Positions 1 to 8,627 of a stretch of DNA of 42,745 bases are shown here, piece by piece; the first letter of the stretch is position 1, and every line of letters begins with the position of its first letter. This stretch comes from an uncultured Caulobacterales bacterium (lineage in GTDB: Bacteria > Pseudomonadota > Alphaproteobacteria > Caulobacterales > Caulobacteraceae), in contig CAIOHT010000044.1 in NCBI GenBank assembly GCA_903858185.1, positions 1 to 42,745 of the forward strand. The letters are read 5' to 3'. The notes below the pieces were generated by a model. It saw only the letters and a program-made list of their open reading frames with translations, was not told where the DNA came from and searched no databases. Both the position numbers and the translations under genes were made by a program.

Positions 1-1956
1 AATGTCGTCGCCGTCGCCACCTTCGAGCCGGTCGTTGTTGTCTCCGCCTTCCAGGCGGTCATTGCCACCCAGGCCATAGAGCTTGTCGTTGCCCGCCAGA
101 CCCTGGATGCGGTCGGCCGCAGACGTGCCGTTGGTCGTGTCATGGCCGGCGGTGCCGACGATCTCGTTGTAGCTCACCGGCGGCGGCGAGGGCGGCGGAC
201 TCGGCGGTGGCGGCGGCGGCGGGCTCGGGGGAGGACTCGGGGGGGGACTCGGGGGCGGCGATGGCGGCGGGCTCGGGGGAGGACTGGGCGGCGGGCTCGG
301 CGGCGGCGACAGGCCGATTAAGCTGGCGTCGGTCACGGCCGTGGCCGTGGTGTTGATCAGCCGGAAGGTCACGCCGGTGACGAGGGTGACGATCGTGTCG
401 GCCCCTGACTGGACAATGCTCTGATAGGCGCCAAACGCGCTGATATCGATCTGGTCCGTCCCGATGACGAAGTCGGTCACGGTGTCCGCACCGCCGTTCA
501 GCGACGCGACGAACACGTCGGCGGCTGCCCCGCCGGTCAGATTGTCATCCCCGAGACCACCGACCAGGCGGTCGGCGCCGCCACCGGCGCTCAGGATATC
601 CGCTCCGCCATTGCCGGTCAGGACGTTGGCGACACTGTTGCCGGTGATGGTGTCAGCGCCGGAGCCGCCGATGGCGTTCTCGATCACCGCGCCGATCGCG
701 ACGGCGACGTTGCCGACCAGGTTGCTGCCCGCACCGTAGGTGCCGACGCTGGAGAAGGCGCCCTGGTTGAGATTGATGGTCTGGTTGTTGCTATAGCCGG
801 AGAAGTCGAACGTATCGGTCCCGCCGGCGTCCCAGACCGCGAACACCAGGATGGTCGAGGCGGAGGTGGCGATGAACCAGGGCCGGTCGGCGTTGGAGTT
901 GAAGCCGTAGGTCGTGTCGCCGGTGCGGGTTGTGGTGTTGACGCCATAGGTTCGCTGGGCGGCGGCGATGTCGTCCAGCATGATCGTCGCCGGGTATTTT
1001 GGACCGAAATTCCCGCCCGTGTTGTTCTCGGTGAAATAGCTCATCACCGTGTACTGGTGGCTGTCCTCGTAATACTCCGCGTTGGCGGCGTAGGTGATCG
1101 AGACGCCTTCTTCGGCGTTGTAGGAGCCGGGGTGGGAGAAGCCGATGGCGTGGCCGATTTCGTGTATCAGCGCCAGCATCGCGTAGTTGCCGGCCGTTGG
1201 ATTGGCGTAGTTGTCGTTGACCCAGACATCGCCGCCGGACGGGCTGAGGCTGGGGTAGTAGGCGAAAGCCGCCGCGCCCGCCGCGCCGTCGGCGTAGTTT
1301 GCGAAGAGCATGGTGGCGCTGTCGGAGTAGGCCCCCTCTCCGCTCGTCCCGGTTCCGACCCGGACAAAGACGATGTTCGAGACGTCCGACCAGGAGGCCA
1401 GCGCCAGGATGGTCGCGTTGATCTGGAGCTCGCTGAACCGGGTGAAACCGGTCGTGCCGTCCGCGCCGTCGGTCCCGCTGGCACCCAGTCCGACCGACCG
1501 GAACGCATAGGTGACCACCGACGGGGCGCCGCCCCAGTAGGGATCGTCCCATCGGTTGTTGACGTCCGCCACGCCGGGCTGGATGTAGAAGTCGTTCCAG
1601 GAGGCGTAGGTTCGGTTCAGTTGCAGCGCGGCCTGGGCAACGGTCTTGGACACCTTGCCCGTGCCGGCCTCGGTCCCGCCGCGCTCATCGGCATTCAGGA
1701 AGAAGTCGGGCCGGGCGGGTGGCTCAGCCGTCTTGGCGGCGATGAAGCCGCCTGCGCAGATCGGGCAGCCACAGACGGCCGCGGGGAGCGGGTCGACCTC
1801 GAGGATGTCGAGATCAGGGCCTTCAACATGGTCGGCCGACGGCGAGAGGGTCAACAGATCATCGAGGTGCGGAATGAACGGCCCACGCTCCGGTCCGGCA
1901 ACCAAGTCCGACAGGGCAGGAGCAGGCTGCGACAGGTCTTCGCGAAACTTCGCCAT
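1..1956 (-). CDS. Serralysin-type RTX zinc metalloprotease (M10), C-terminus beyond window edge
   Basis: Secreted zinc endopeptidase of the serralysin (M10B) family, normally exported by a type I system without a signal peptide. The frame is open from ATG at 1956 (purine-rich AAGGAAA upstream) through 652 codons to the window edge, so the 3' end is missing. The zinc motif HEIGHAIGFSHPG begins at residue 265 (ligands His265, His269, His275), followed by the Met-turn in VMSYF. The first 85 or so residues look like a propeptide and contain the only cysteines seen, CGCPIC at residues 62-67. After the catalytic domain come calcium-binding RTX nonapeptides (GGADRLVGGLGDD), then a Pro/Ser hinge (about residues 550-592), then a second RTX block. 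No type I transporter genes lie in the window. Family assignment is firm; the substrate is unknown. Confidence 0.9.
   Translation of the reverse strand, partial: MAKFREDLSQPAPALSDLVAGPERGPFIPHLDDLLTLSPSADHVEGPDLDILEVDPLPAAVCGCPICAGGFIAAKTAEPPARPDFFLNADERGGTEAGTGKVSKTVAQAALQLNRTYASWNDFYIQPGVADVNNRWDDPYWGGAPSVVTYAFRSVGLGASGTDGADGTTGFTRFSELQINATILALASWSDVSNIVFVRVGTGTSGEGAYSDSATMLFANYADGAAGAAAFAYYPSLSPSGGDVWVNDNYANPTAGNYAMLALIHEIGHAIGFSHPGSYNAEEGVSITYAANAEYYEDSHQYTVMSYFTENNTGGNFGPKYPATIMLDDIAAAQRTYGVNTTTRTGDTTYGFNSNADRPWFIATSASTILVFAVWDAGGTDTFDFSGYSNNQTINLNQGAFSSVGTYGAGSNLVGNVAVAIGAVIENAIGGSGADTITGNSVANVLTGNGGADILSAGGGADRLVGGLGDDNLTGGAAADVFVASLNGGADTVTDFVIGTDQIDISAFGAYQSIVQSGADTIVTLVTGVTFRLINTTATAVTDASLIGLSPPPSPPPSPPPSPPPSPPPSPPPSPPPSPPPPPPPSPPPSPPPVSYNEIVGTAGHDTTNGTSAADRIQGLAGNDKLYGLGGNDRLEGGDNNDRLEGGDGDDI
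183..308 (-). repeat. Pro/Ser-rich (PPPS)n coding repeat in the protease
   Basis: A degenerate 12-bp repeat coding for repeated Pro-Pro-Pro-Ser units, read on the minus strand within the RTX protease. It includes a run of eight G (plus strand) near 239-246. It separates two RTX blocks and probably forms an extended hinge. Such repeats can change in length by slippage. Confidence 0.75.
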
Positions 1957-2085
1957 CTGGCTGCTTTCCTTGCTCGATCCATCACCGGTAACCGGAAACT
2001 AGGCCTCGCGCCTCACTTCGGCAAGAAACCTGCGCCGCGAAGAATTTCCACGAGGTTACGGTTGAAGCACCGGCACCCGGCGCTG

Positions 2086-2390
2086 GCCTGGCAGTATTCC
2101 GGCGCGGGGACCCCGCCCCCTGACACCGTGCGCAAGCCGGCGACCATCACGGACGTGGCCTCGGCGCTCGGTCTGTTGCACGAGACCGTTCGCCGCCGCT
2201 TCCGGCATTATCGGGAACTCGGCTGGGTGACGCGGGTGAGCGCCGGCTACCTGCTGACCATGGAGCGCCAGCAGCACCCCAACGTGCTCGGCACCGGCCT
2301 GATCGTGTCGCAGCGGTGCGTGCAACTGCTCCAGTCGCTGCGCCAGATCGGCGTATGTCCGCCCGCGCCGGCTGCCCGACCGGCGACCGG
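2086..2390 (+). pseudogene. Remnant of a helix-turn-helix regulator (fragment)
   Basis: A plus-strand stretch reads as a credible winged-helix fragment in frame with 2101: PATITDVASALGLLHETVRR begins near 2137, followed by an arginine-rich recognition helix and a wing-like segment (GWVTRVSAGYLL). It resembles the helix-turn-helix domain of Caulobacterales regulators of the 'ALAxSLGxPFETVRRH' type, recalled from family knowledge. There is no convincing start codon or ribosome site, only part of a protein is present, and the right end meets the C-terminal end of the RTX gene on the other strand at 2394. I read it as a relic of a rearranged gene. It lies in the 437-base gap 1957-2393. The rest of that gap holds only the upstream region of the protease, including a small palindrome CCGGTAACCGG at 1985-1995. 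An expressed short gene is not excluded. Confidence 0.5.
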
Positions 2391-2393
2391 CCC

Positions 2394-4052
2394 CTACAGC
2401 ACCCAGCCGCCGTTCACGTCGCCGCCGCCGGTGTAGAGGTTGCCCGTCGTGCCGGTGACGTTGCCGTTGATCTCGACGATCAGGTCGGCCTTGCTGTCGC
2501 CGTCGCCGCCGGTCTCGTCGGTGGTGTCGCCGGCGTCGTCGACGACATAGGTGTCGTTGCCTGCGCCACCCGACATCGCATCGCCGCCCAGACCGCCCCG
2601 GAGGTAGTCGTCACCCTCGCCGGCGTTGATGATGTCATCGCCCTCGCCGCCATCGATGAAGTCATTTCCATCCCCGGCGTTGACCGTATCGGCGCCGGAC
2701 TGGGCGCTGATGGTGTCATTGCCGCCGGTGCCGGTCAGGGTGTCGTCGCCAGCGGAGGGCGTGGTGGAGATTTCAGCTGTCCCTTCGATCGGCAGAATGA
2801 GCGACGTCGAGGCCGTGCCGCCGGCGCCGTCATTGGCCGCCAGTGTGATGGTCGCCGAGGTCGGCGGCGTATCGGTGTCGGCCATGAAGCTGACCGTGCT
2901 GGTTCCGTCGGTGTTGAGCAGGGCGGCGATCTGGGCGGCCGTGCCGGTAAGGGTCACGGTCGCCGTGCCCGAGCCGGAGACGCTCGCGCCGCTCGTGCCG
3001 GCGGTGACGGTCAGCAGGCCATAGGTCGTCGACAGGGTCACGGTCAGCACGTCGCCGGCATCGGGGTCGGTGACGGTGAAGCCGGTGTTCTTCAGGTTCA
3101 GCGCCACCTGTTCGACGGCCGAGGGGCCGACGTTGAACACCTGCGCCCGGACGGCGGTACCGTCCGTATCGGGCGCAGTTCCGCTGGCGTCCTCCCAGGT
3201 GACCACGAACCCGCCGTTCGACAGGGCGGTGACCTGGGGAGAGAACTGGAAACCGTCCGTGACTGTGTTGACGAGGATCTCGCTCCCGACCATGGCCCCG
3301 GCGGCGGTGAACACCTGCGCCCGGACGGCGGCGGCGGACGTGTCAGGAGCGGTCGCGCTGTAGTCCTGCCAGGTCACCACGAACCCGCCGTTAGACAGGG
3401 CGGTGATCTGGGGACCGCCCTGGTAGCCGGCGGTGGCGGTATTGACGAGGATCTCGGTTCCGACCATCGCCCCGGCGGCGGTGAACACCTGCGCCCGGAC
3501 GGCGGGGTCGGACGTGTCAGGAGCGGTCAGGCTGTAGTCCCCCCAGGTGACCACGAACCCGCCGTTCGACAGGGCGGTGATCTGGGGGAGGTCTTGGTTA
3601 CTGCTCGTGGTGGTATTGACGAGAATCTCGGTCCCGACCATGGCCCCGGCGGCGGTGAACACCTACGCCCGGACGGCAGTGCCGCTGGTGTCGCCGCCGC
3701 TCATACTTTCGTCCGTCCAGGTGACCACGAACCCGCCGTTCGACAGGGCGGTGAGCTGGGGCCAGCTCTGGTCGTTTGCCGTCGTCGTATTGACGAGGAT
3801 CTCCCCGCCGGCGGCCACCACCACCGGCGTGAACCCCACGCTCGGCCCGCCTGTGCCGGCGAAGCCCTGCGGCTGGTCGCCGCCGGCCTTGGGGTCAATC
3901 GGGGCGGCCGGGGGCGGCGCAGAAACGGGCGGCAGGCCCGGCGCCGGGACGGGGTCACGGCCGGCGCTGCCGGCTTCAGCCACGGCCGTGGCCGATCGGG
4001 AAAGGAAATGCTGCACGTGTCGCCCCCACTCCGCCGGACCGGGGGCGGACAT
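2394..4052 (-). pseudogene. RTX-repeat secreted protein interrupted by an amber codon
   Basis: A calcium-binding RTX protein, about 552 codons if read through. The upstream part starts at ATG 4052 and stops at TAG 3665-3663; the next codon is GTG and the same frame stays open to TAG at 2394. The interrupted position is VRA-TAG-VF, whereas the three sister repeats read VRAQVF (CAG), so one C-to-T change explains the break. Order of parts: Pro/Ala-rich N-terminus; four 58-residue repeats (ILVNT, ALSNGGFVVTW, VRAQVFTAAGAMVG); a cadherin-like segment (VTDPDAGDVLTVTL); RTX nonapeptides (GGEGDDIINAGEGDDYLRGG); and an unusual short C-terminus ending GGWVL. It is probably exported by a type I system. 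Alternatives are a downstream GTG restart giving a 422-residue protein, or a sequencing error. Confidence 0.75.
3134..3829 (-). repeat. Four 174-bp tandem coding repeats (58 aa each)
   Basis: The phrase coding for VRAQVF recurs at exact 174-bp spacing (about 3134, 3308, 3482 and 3656 on the plus strand), with long identical stretches between copies such as that for ALSNGGFVVTW. The repeats lie inside the RTX gene. Their near identity suggests recent duplication or gene conversion and makes this stretch hard to assemble from short reads. Confidence 0.8.
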
Positions 4053-4295
4053 TGGATGGGGTCAAAACGGCCGGAGCTGGGTCAGCGGAACGGGTCGTCG
4101 CCGCCTGACCCGTACGGATGTCCACAGAACCACGCTCCGCCGGGCGTCCGATAGTGCAATAATCAGGGTCTATCCGCCCGTTTCGTACACGGGCTGGCCC
4201 GGCGCCTTGCGCAAGGCGATTTGTTCGCGCGAACAGGGGTGCGGGCAGCAACGTCTCACCGGCCCCGGCCGGCCTTGCCCCCCGCCCGCCCCGCG
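4053..4295. promoter_or_regulatory. Intergenic region with three inverted repeats upstream of the RTX gene
   Basis: The 243 bp between the end of ettA and the start of the RTX gene (both minus strand) contain a hairpin with 7-bp arms GGGTCAG/CTGACCC at 4079-4111 just upstream of the RTX start, a 16-bp perfect palindrome CGCCTTGCGCAAGGCG at 4203-4218, and a 14-bp perfect palindrome TGTTCGCGCGAACA at 4222-4235. The latter two could be protein-binding sites, or a cruciform terminator for ettA (no T-run follows). The AT-richer patch near 4155-4175 is the likeliest core promoter for the RTX gene. All of these roles are inferred. Confidence 0.4.
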
Positions 4296-5963
4296 TCAGC
4301 GCGTGAACTTCTGGAACTTGATCCGGTGCGGGATCAGGCTGTCGGCGCCGAGGCGGCGCTTCTTGTCTTCCTCGTACATCTCGAAGTTGCCCTCGAACCA
4401 CTCGACATGGCTGTCGCCCTCGAAGGCGAGGATGTGGGTGCAGAGGCGGTCGAGGAACCAGCGGTCGTGGCTGATGACCACGGCGCAGCCGGCGAACTCT
4501 TCCAGCGCCTCCTCGAGGTTCTGCAGCGTCTCGATGTCCAGGTCGTTGGTCGGTTCGTCGAGCAGGATGACGTTGCCGCCGGTGGCCAGGGTCTTGGCCA
4601 GGTGGACGCGGTTGCGCTCACCGCCCGACAGCTGGCCGACCTTCTTCTGCTGGTCGCCGCCCTTGAAGTTGAAGCTGCCGACGTAGGCGCGGGTGTTGAT
4701 CTCGCGCTTGCCGACCATCATCACGTCGGTGCCGCCACTGACCGCCTGCCAGACCGTTTCGGTCGGCACCAGGTCGTCGCGGCTCTGGTCGACATAGGCC
4801 AGCTTGACCGTCTCGCCGAGGCGCACGGAGCCGCGATCGGGCGTTTCCTGCCCGGTGATCAGCTTGAACAGGGTCGACTTGCCGGCGCCGTTGGGGCCGA
4901 TCACGCCGACGATGCCGTTGGGCGGCAGCTTGAAGGTCAGGCCCTTGAACAGGACCTTGTCGCCGTATTCCTTCTCCAGGTCGGTGACCTCGAGCACGAC
5001 GTTGCCGAGACGCGGGCCGGGCGGGATCTGGATGACCGCGTGGGTCTGGGCGCCGCGGGCGTTCTCCTGCTCCGAGACCATCCGCTCATAGGCGGCCAGG
5101 CGGGCCTTGGACTTGGTCTGGCGGGCCTTGGCGTTGGAGCGGACCCACTCCAGTTCCTTGGTCAGGGCGCGCTGGCGCGATTCCGACTCGGACTGCTCCT
5201 GGACGACGCGCTTCTGCTTCTGCTCCAGCCAGCCGGAGTAGTTGCCCTCGTAGGGCACGCCCTTGCCGCGATCGAGCTCAAGGGTCCAGCTGGTCACCTG
5301 GTTGAGGAAGTAGCGGTCGTGGGTCACGAGGATGACGCAGCCGGGGAAGGCTTCCAGGTGGTGCTGCAGCCAGGCCACGGACTCGGCGTCCAGGTGGTTG
5401 GTCGGTTCGTCGAGCAGCAGCATGTCGGGCTTGGAAAGCAGCAACCGGGCCAGGGCCACACGGCGCTTTTCACCGCCCGACAGCTTGGTCACGCCGCTGT
5501 CGTTGGGCGGACAGCGCAGGGCGTCCATGGCCATCTCGACCTTGCTGTCGATGTCCCACAGGTCGCCGGCGTCGATCTTCTCCTGGAGGGCGGTCATCTC
5601 CTCCATCAGCTCGTCGGTGTAGTTCTCGCCCAGCTCCATCGCCACGGCGTTGAACCGGTCGACGATCTTCTTTTCCTCGCACCAGGAGATGACGTTTTCC
5701 CAGACGGTCTTGCTGTCATCCAGATGCGGCTCCTGCTCGAGGTAACCCATCTTCACGCCGTCTGCGGCCTTGGCCTCGCCGCTGAACTCCTTGTCCAGCC
5801 CGGCCATGATCTTCAGCAGGGTCGACTTGCCCGAGCCGTTGACCCCGACGACGCCGATCTTGGCGTCCGGGTAGAACGACAGCCAGATGTTCTCGAACAC
5901 CTTCTTGCCGCCGGGGTAGGCCTTGGTCAGGCCCTGCATCTGGAAAATGTACTGCGCGGCCAT
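4296..5963 (-). CDS. ettA: Energy-dependent translational throttle protein EttA (ABC-F ATPase)
   Basis: ABC-F family protein with two ABC ATPase domains and no membrane segments. It binds the ribosomal E site and gates translation elongation according to ATP/ADP. Domain 1 has Walker [10 protein letters not shown], signature LSGGEKRR and Walker [11 protein letters not shown]; domain 2 has [17 protein letters not shown] and [10 protein letters not shown]. The interdomain linker is Arg/Lys-rich and helical. The start is placed at ATG 5963 ([20 protein letters not shown]), because the frame extension up to 6065 is low-complexity and lacks family character. This gives 555 residues, the same length as E. 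coli EttA. It is divergent from the TonB receptor gene across about 240 bp. The assignment is firm; other ABC-F members lack this length and linker pattern. Confidence 0.93.
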   Translation of the reverse strand: MAAQYIFQMQGLTKAYPGGKKVFENIWLSFYPDAKIGVVGVNGSGKSTLLKIMAGLDKEFSGEAKAADGVKMGYLEQEPHLDDSKTVWENVISWCEEKKIVDRFNAVAMELGENYTDELMEEMTALQEKIDAGDLWDIDSKVEMAMDALRCPPNDSGVTKLSGGEKRRVALARLLLSKPDMLLLDEPTNHLDAESVAWLQHHLEAFPGCVILVTHDRYFLNQVTSWTLELDRGKGVPYEGNYSGWLEQKQKRVVQEQSESESRQRALTKELEWVRSNAKARQTKSKARLAAYERMVSEQENARGAQTHAVIQIPPGPRLGNVVLEVTDLEKEYGDKVLFKGLTFKLPPNGIVGVIGPNGAGKSTLFKLITGQETPDRGSVRLGETVKLAYVDQSRDDLVPTETVWQAVSGGTDVMMVGKREINTRAYVGSFNFKGGDQQKKVGQLSGGERNRVHLAKTLATGGNVILLDEPTNDLDIETLQNLEEALEEFAGCAVVISHDRWFLDRLCTHILAFEGDSHVEWFEGNFEMYEEDKKRRLGADSLIPHRIKFQKFTR

Positions 5964-6204
5964 AGGGGTCGCTCGCTCTCGTCTGATCGGAATGGGGGTC
6001 GGCGGGGATGTAGCGACCGGAGACGGCGATGGCAACGCCGCCTTCGCGCAGCCGGTTCGCGTCACAGGCGAGCGTCAACTTGGAGATGTCACCGGTTCGT
6101 CAGCGGACCGTCGCCCGACCATCGTCTGGCCGTCGCCTTGGCGCGCTAGCGCCCTGTGGCCGACGTCGCGCTTCCCCGCGGCGTCGCAAGTAATGGGGAT
6201 AGAC
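5964..6204. promoter_or_regulatory. Divergent intergenic region between ettA and the TonB receptor
   Basis: These 241 bp must carry the promoters for both divergent genes. I see no convincing Fur or Irr operator. A short inverted repeat GGCGC-gcta-GCGCC lies at 6140-6153. A GGGGAT ribosome site just before ATG 6205 favours that start over ATG 6193. Nothing else is recognisable. Confidence 0.3.
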
Positions 6205-8487
6205 ATGAAACATCATCTTTTTGTCGGCGCGGGCCTGTCCGCGTTGAGCATGGCGTTCGCGCCGATGGCCTTCGCGGCCGAAGCCGAGACCACTGAAGTC
6301 GAAGCCGTCGTCATCTACGGCGAAGGCCAGAGCCGTCAGGTCCAGACGGTCAGCGACGAACAGCTGGCCAACGCGGTCGCGGGTGTCAGCCCGCTGAAGG
6401 TCGTCGACATGCTGCCGGGCGTGACCTTCCAGTCCTCCGACCCGTTCGGGGCCTATGAATGGTCGACCCGGATCAGCATCCGCGGCTTCAACCAGAACCA
6501 GCTGGGCTTCACGCTGGACGGCGTGCCGCTGGGCGACATGAGCTATGGCAACTACAATGGCCTGCACATCAGCCGCGCCATCGCGACCGAGAACGTCGAC
6601 ACCGTAGAGCTGTCACAGGGCGCGGGCGCCCTGTCCGCCGCCTCGACCTCCAACCTCGGCGGCACGCTGCAGTTCTTCTCGCGCGATCCGTCGGAGACCT
6701 TCGGCGGCCAGGCCAATCTGACCGTCGGCTCCAGCAACATGCACCGGGCGTTCCTGCGTCTGGACAGCGGCGCGGTGGACGCTCTGGGCGGTCTGCGCGC
6801 CTATGTCTCGGTCGCCGACCAGGTGTCCGACAAGTGGAAGGGCGGCGGCGAACAACGCCAGCGCCAGTACGACCTCAAGGCAGTGCTCCCGATCGGATCG
6901 GCCAGCCTGACGGGCTTCTACAGCCGCTCGGAACGCCGCGAGCAGGACTACCAGGACATGTCGTTCGAGATGATCGGGCGCCTGGGTCGCGACTGGGACA
7001 ACACCCAGCCCAACTGGGCGCTCGCCGTCGCGGCCGCACAGGCCTACAACACCGGCAACCCCCTGCCCGCGCCGTTCGCCACCATTGACGACGCCTATTA
7101 CGCCGGCGCCGGCGTGCGGGATGACGACCTCTACGGCGTCACGCTCGATGTGCCGGTGAGCGACACCATCGCCTTCAACGCCACGGCCTATCGTCACACG
7201 GACAACGGCCAGGGCCTCTGGTGGACCCCGTATGTCCCGAGCCCGACCTGGGGCGCCCCGGGTTCCACCGCCGCGCCGCTGTCGATCCGCACGACCGAAT
7301 ACGACATCGACCGGTCCGGCATGATCCTGGGCCTGAGCGCGGAGTTCGGTGCTCACCTAATCAGCGGCGGCGTCTGGACCGAAGCCAACGACTTCAACCA
7401 GGCGCGTCGCTACTACGCCGAAACCGCGGCGGCCCCGATCCGCGACCCGCTGGGCTTCCAGTCCAACCCCTTCTTCACCCAGTGGGCCTATACCTTCAAG
7501 ACCGACACCGTGGTGGTCTACCTCCAGGACGTCTGGACGATCACCGACGCCCTGAAGATCAACTTCGGCTTCAAGTCTCTCTCCGTCGAAAACGAAGTCG
7601 ACACCGTCACGGTGGCTGACCCGACCCGCACCATGGCCGGCAAGCTGACGTCCGAGGACAGCTTCCTGCCGCAGGTCGGTCTCGTCTACGAGATCAACCC
7701 CGACCTGCAGCTGTTCGCCGGCTACACCGAGAACGTCGGGGCGTTCGTCTCCGCCGCGACCGCCGGTCCGTTCGCGTCCCAGCGTCAGTCGGTGGTCAAC
7801 TATGTGGCCCAGAACCTGGATCCGGAGTCGTCGAAGACGATCGAGGGCGGCCTTCGCTTCCGTGGCGACCGCTTCAAGGGCGTGGTGGCCGTCTATCACG
7901 TGACCTTCGACAACCGCCTTCTGGCGGCCAGCACCGCGGCGCCGATCCTTGGCCTCCCGCCGGTTCTGTCCAACGTCGGCTCGGTCGAGACCGTCGGTGT
8001 CGAAATCGCCGGCGACCTGCAGCTTACGGACGCCTTCTCCGTCTACGCGTCCTACAGCTACAACGACTCCCAGTACCAGGACGACGTCGTGTCCTCGCTC
8101 GGTGTGGTGGAAATGGCCACGGCCGGCAAGACCGTGGTGAATACGCCCAAGAACCTGTTCAAGGTCGAGTTCGCCTATGACCAGGGCGGCTTCTACAGCC
8201 GGCTGGGCGTGTCCTATACGGGCGAGCGCTACTACACCTACGAGAACAGCGGCGGAAAGGTCGACGCCAGCACGGTGGCCGATCTCTCGTTCGGCTATCG
8301 CTTCGAGGGCAGCCCCATGCTCGAAGGGCTCGAAGTGCAGGCCAACATCACCAACCTGATGGACGAGGACTACATCTCGACGATCGGTTCGGGCGGCTTC
8401 GCCAAGGCTGATCCGACCGGAACCGCCCAGACCATCCTGCCTGGCGCGCCGCGACAGTTCTTTGTGAGCGTCAAGAAGGCCTTCTAG
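6205..8487 (+). CDS. TonB-dependent outer-membrane receptor
   Basis: Outer-membrane beta-barrel for TonB-driven uptake of a ligand such as a siderophore or another large nutrient. It has 760 residues. The N-terminus is a signal peptide (MKHHLFVGAGLSALSMAFAP, cleaved near AFA-AEAE), followed by a possible TonB box (EAVVIYGEG), the plug domain (VVDMLPGVTFQSS, ISIRGFNQNQLGFTLDGVPL, VELSQGAGALSAASTSNLGG) and a long barrel of alternating strands. It ends in an aromatic residue (VSVKKAF), as expected for BAM-dependent insertion. ATG 6205 has a GGGGAT ribosome site. The gene stands alone and is closed by a strong terminator. No iron-responsive operator was recognised upstream, so the ligand cannot be named. 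The 'DxDRSG... YTENVGAF' barrel is of the ferric-siderophore type in general character only. Confidence 0.88.
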   Translation: MKHHLFVGAGLSALSMAFAPMAFAAEAETTEVEAVVIYGEGQSRQVQTVSDEQLANAVAGVSPLKVVDMLPGVTFQSSDPFGAYEWSTRISIRGFNQNQLGFTLDGVPLGDMSYGNYNGLHISRAIATENVDTVELSQGAGALSAASTSNLGGTLQFFSRDPSETFGGQANLTVGSSNMHRAFLRLDSGAVDALGGLRAYVSVADQVSDKWKGGGEQRQRQYDLKAVLPIGSASLTGFYSRSERREQDYQDMSFEMIGRLGRDWDNTQPNWALAVAAAQAYNTGNPLPAPFATIDDAYYAGAGVRDDDLYGVTLDVPVSDTIAFNATAYRHTDNGQGLWWTPYVPSPTWGAPGSTAAPLSIRTTEYDIDRSGMILGLSAEFGAHLISGGVWTEANDFNQARRYYAETAAAPIRDPLGFQSNPFFTQWAYTFKTDTVVVYLQDVWTITDALKINFGFKSLSVENEVDTVTVADPTRTMAGKLTSEDSFLPQVGLVYEINPDLQLFAGYTENVGAFVSAATAGPFASQRQSVVNYVAQNLDPESSKTIEGGLRFRGDRFKGVVAVYHVTFDNRLLAASTAAPILGLPPVLSNVGSVETVGVEIAGDLQLTDAFSVYASYSYNDSQYQDDVVSSLGVVEMATAGKTVVNTPKNLFKVEFAYDQGGFYSRLGVSYTGERYYTYENSGGKVDASTVADLSFGYRFEGSPMLEGLEVQANITNLMDEDYISTIGSGGFAKADPTGTAQTILPGAPRQFFVSVKKAF

Positions 8488-8515
8488 ACCCGCCTGCGCG
8501 GATCTCGACACGGGA

Positions 8516-8546
8516 GGGGCCGGGCGGCGACGCCCGGCCCCTTTTC
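8516..8546 (+). terminator. Rho-independent terminator of the TonB receptor gene
   Basis: A perfect 10-bp GC-rich stem GGGGCCGGGC/GCCCGGCCCC with a 6-base loop (8526-8531), followed by TTTT at 8542-8545, 28 bp after the receptor stop codon. Confidence 0.88.
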
Positions 8547-8627
8547 GATTCAGCTGCATCGCGAAGCGGCAAGGGTTGCCAACGGGGACGGGGCGCGGAA
8601 CCATCGCCAGCTGCTTCAGGAGCCTCC

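Noticed and set aside
239-246. Run of eight G as a phase-variation switch in the protease
   Set aside because: Short, embedded in a Pro-repeat and late in the protein, where a shift would spare the catalytic domain; kept only as a slippage note.
4118-4127. DnaA-box-like TGTCCACAG
   Set aside because: Only a partial match, a single copy and no origin-like cluster or AT-rich unwinding region.
4222-4235. TGTTCGCGCGAACA as a LexA (SOS) box
   Set aside because: The alphaproteobacterial LexA box is a direct GTTC-N7-GTTC repeat; this is a true palindrome with different spacing.
4221-6149. Long plus-strand frame opposite ettA
   Set aside because: Antisense shadow; the minus strand has full ABC motifs and the exact family length.
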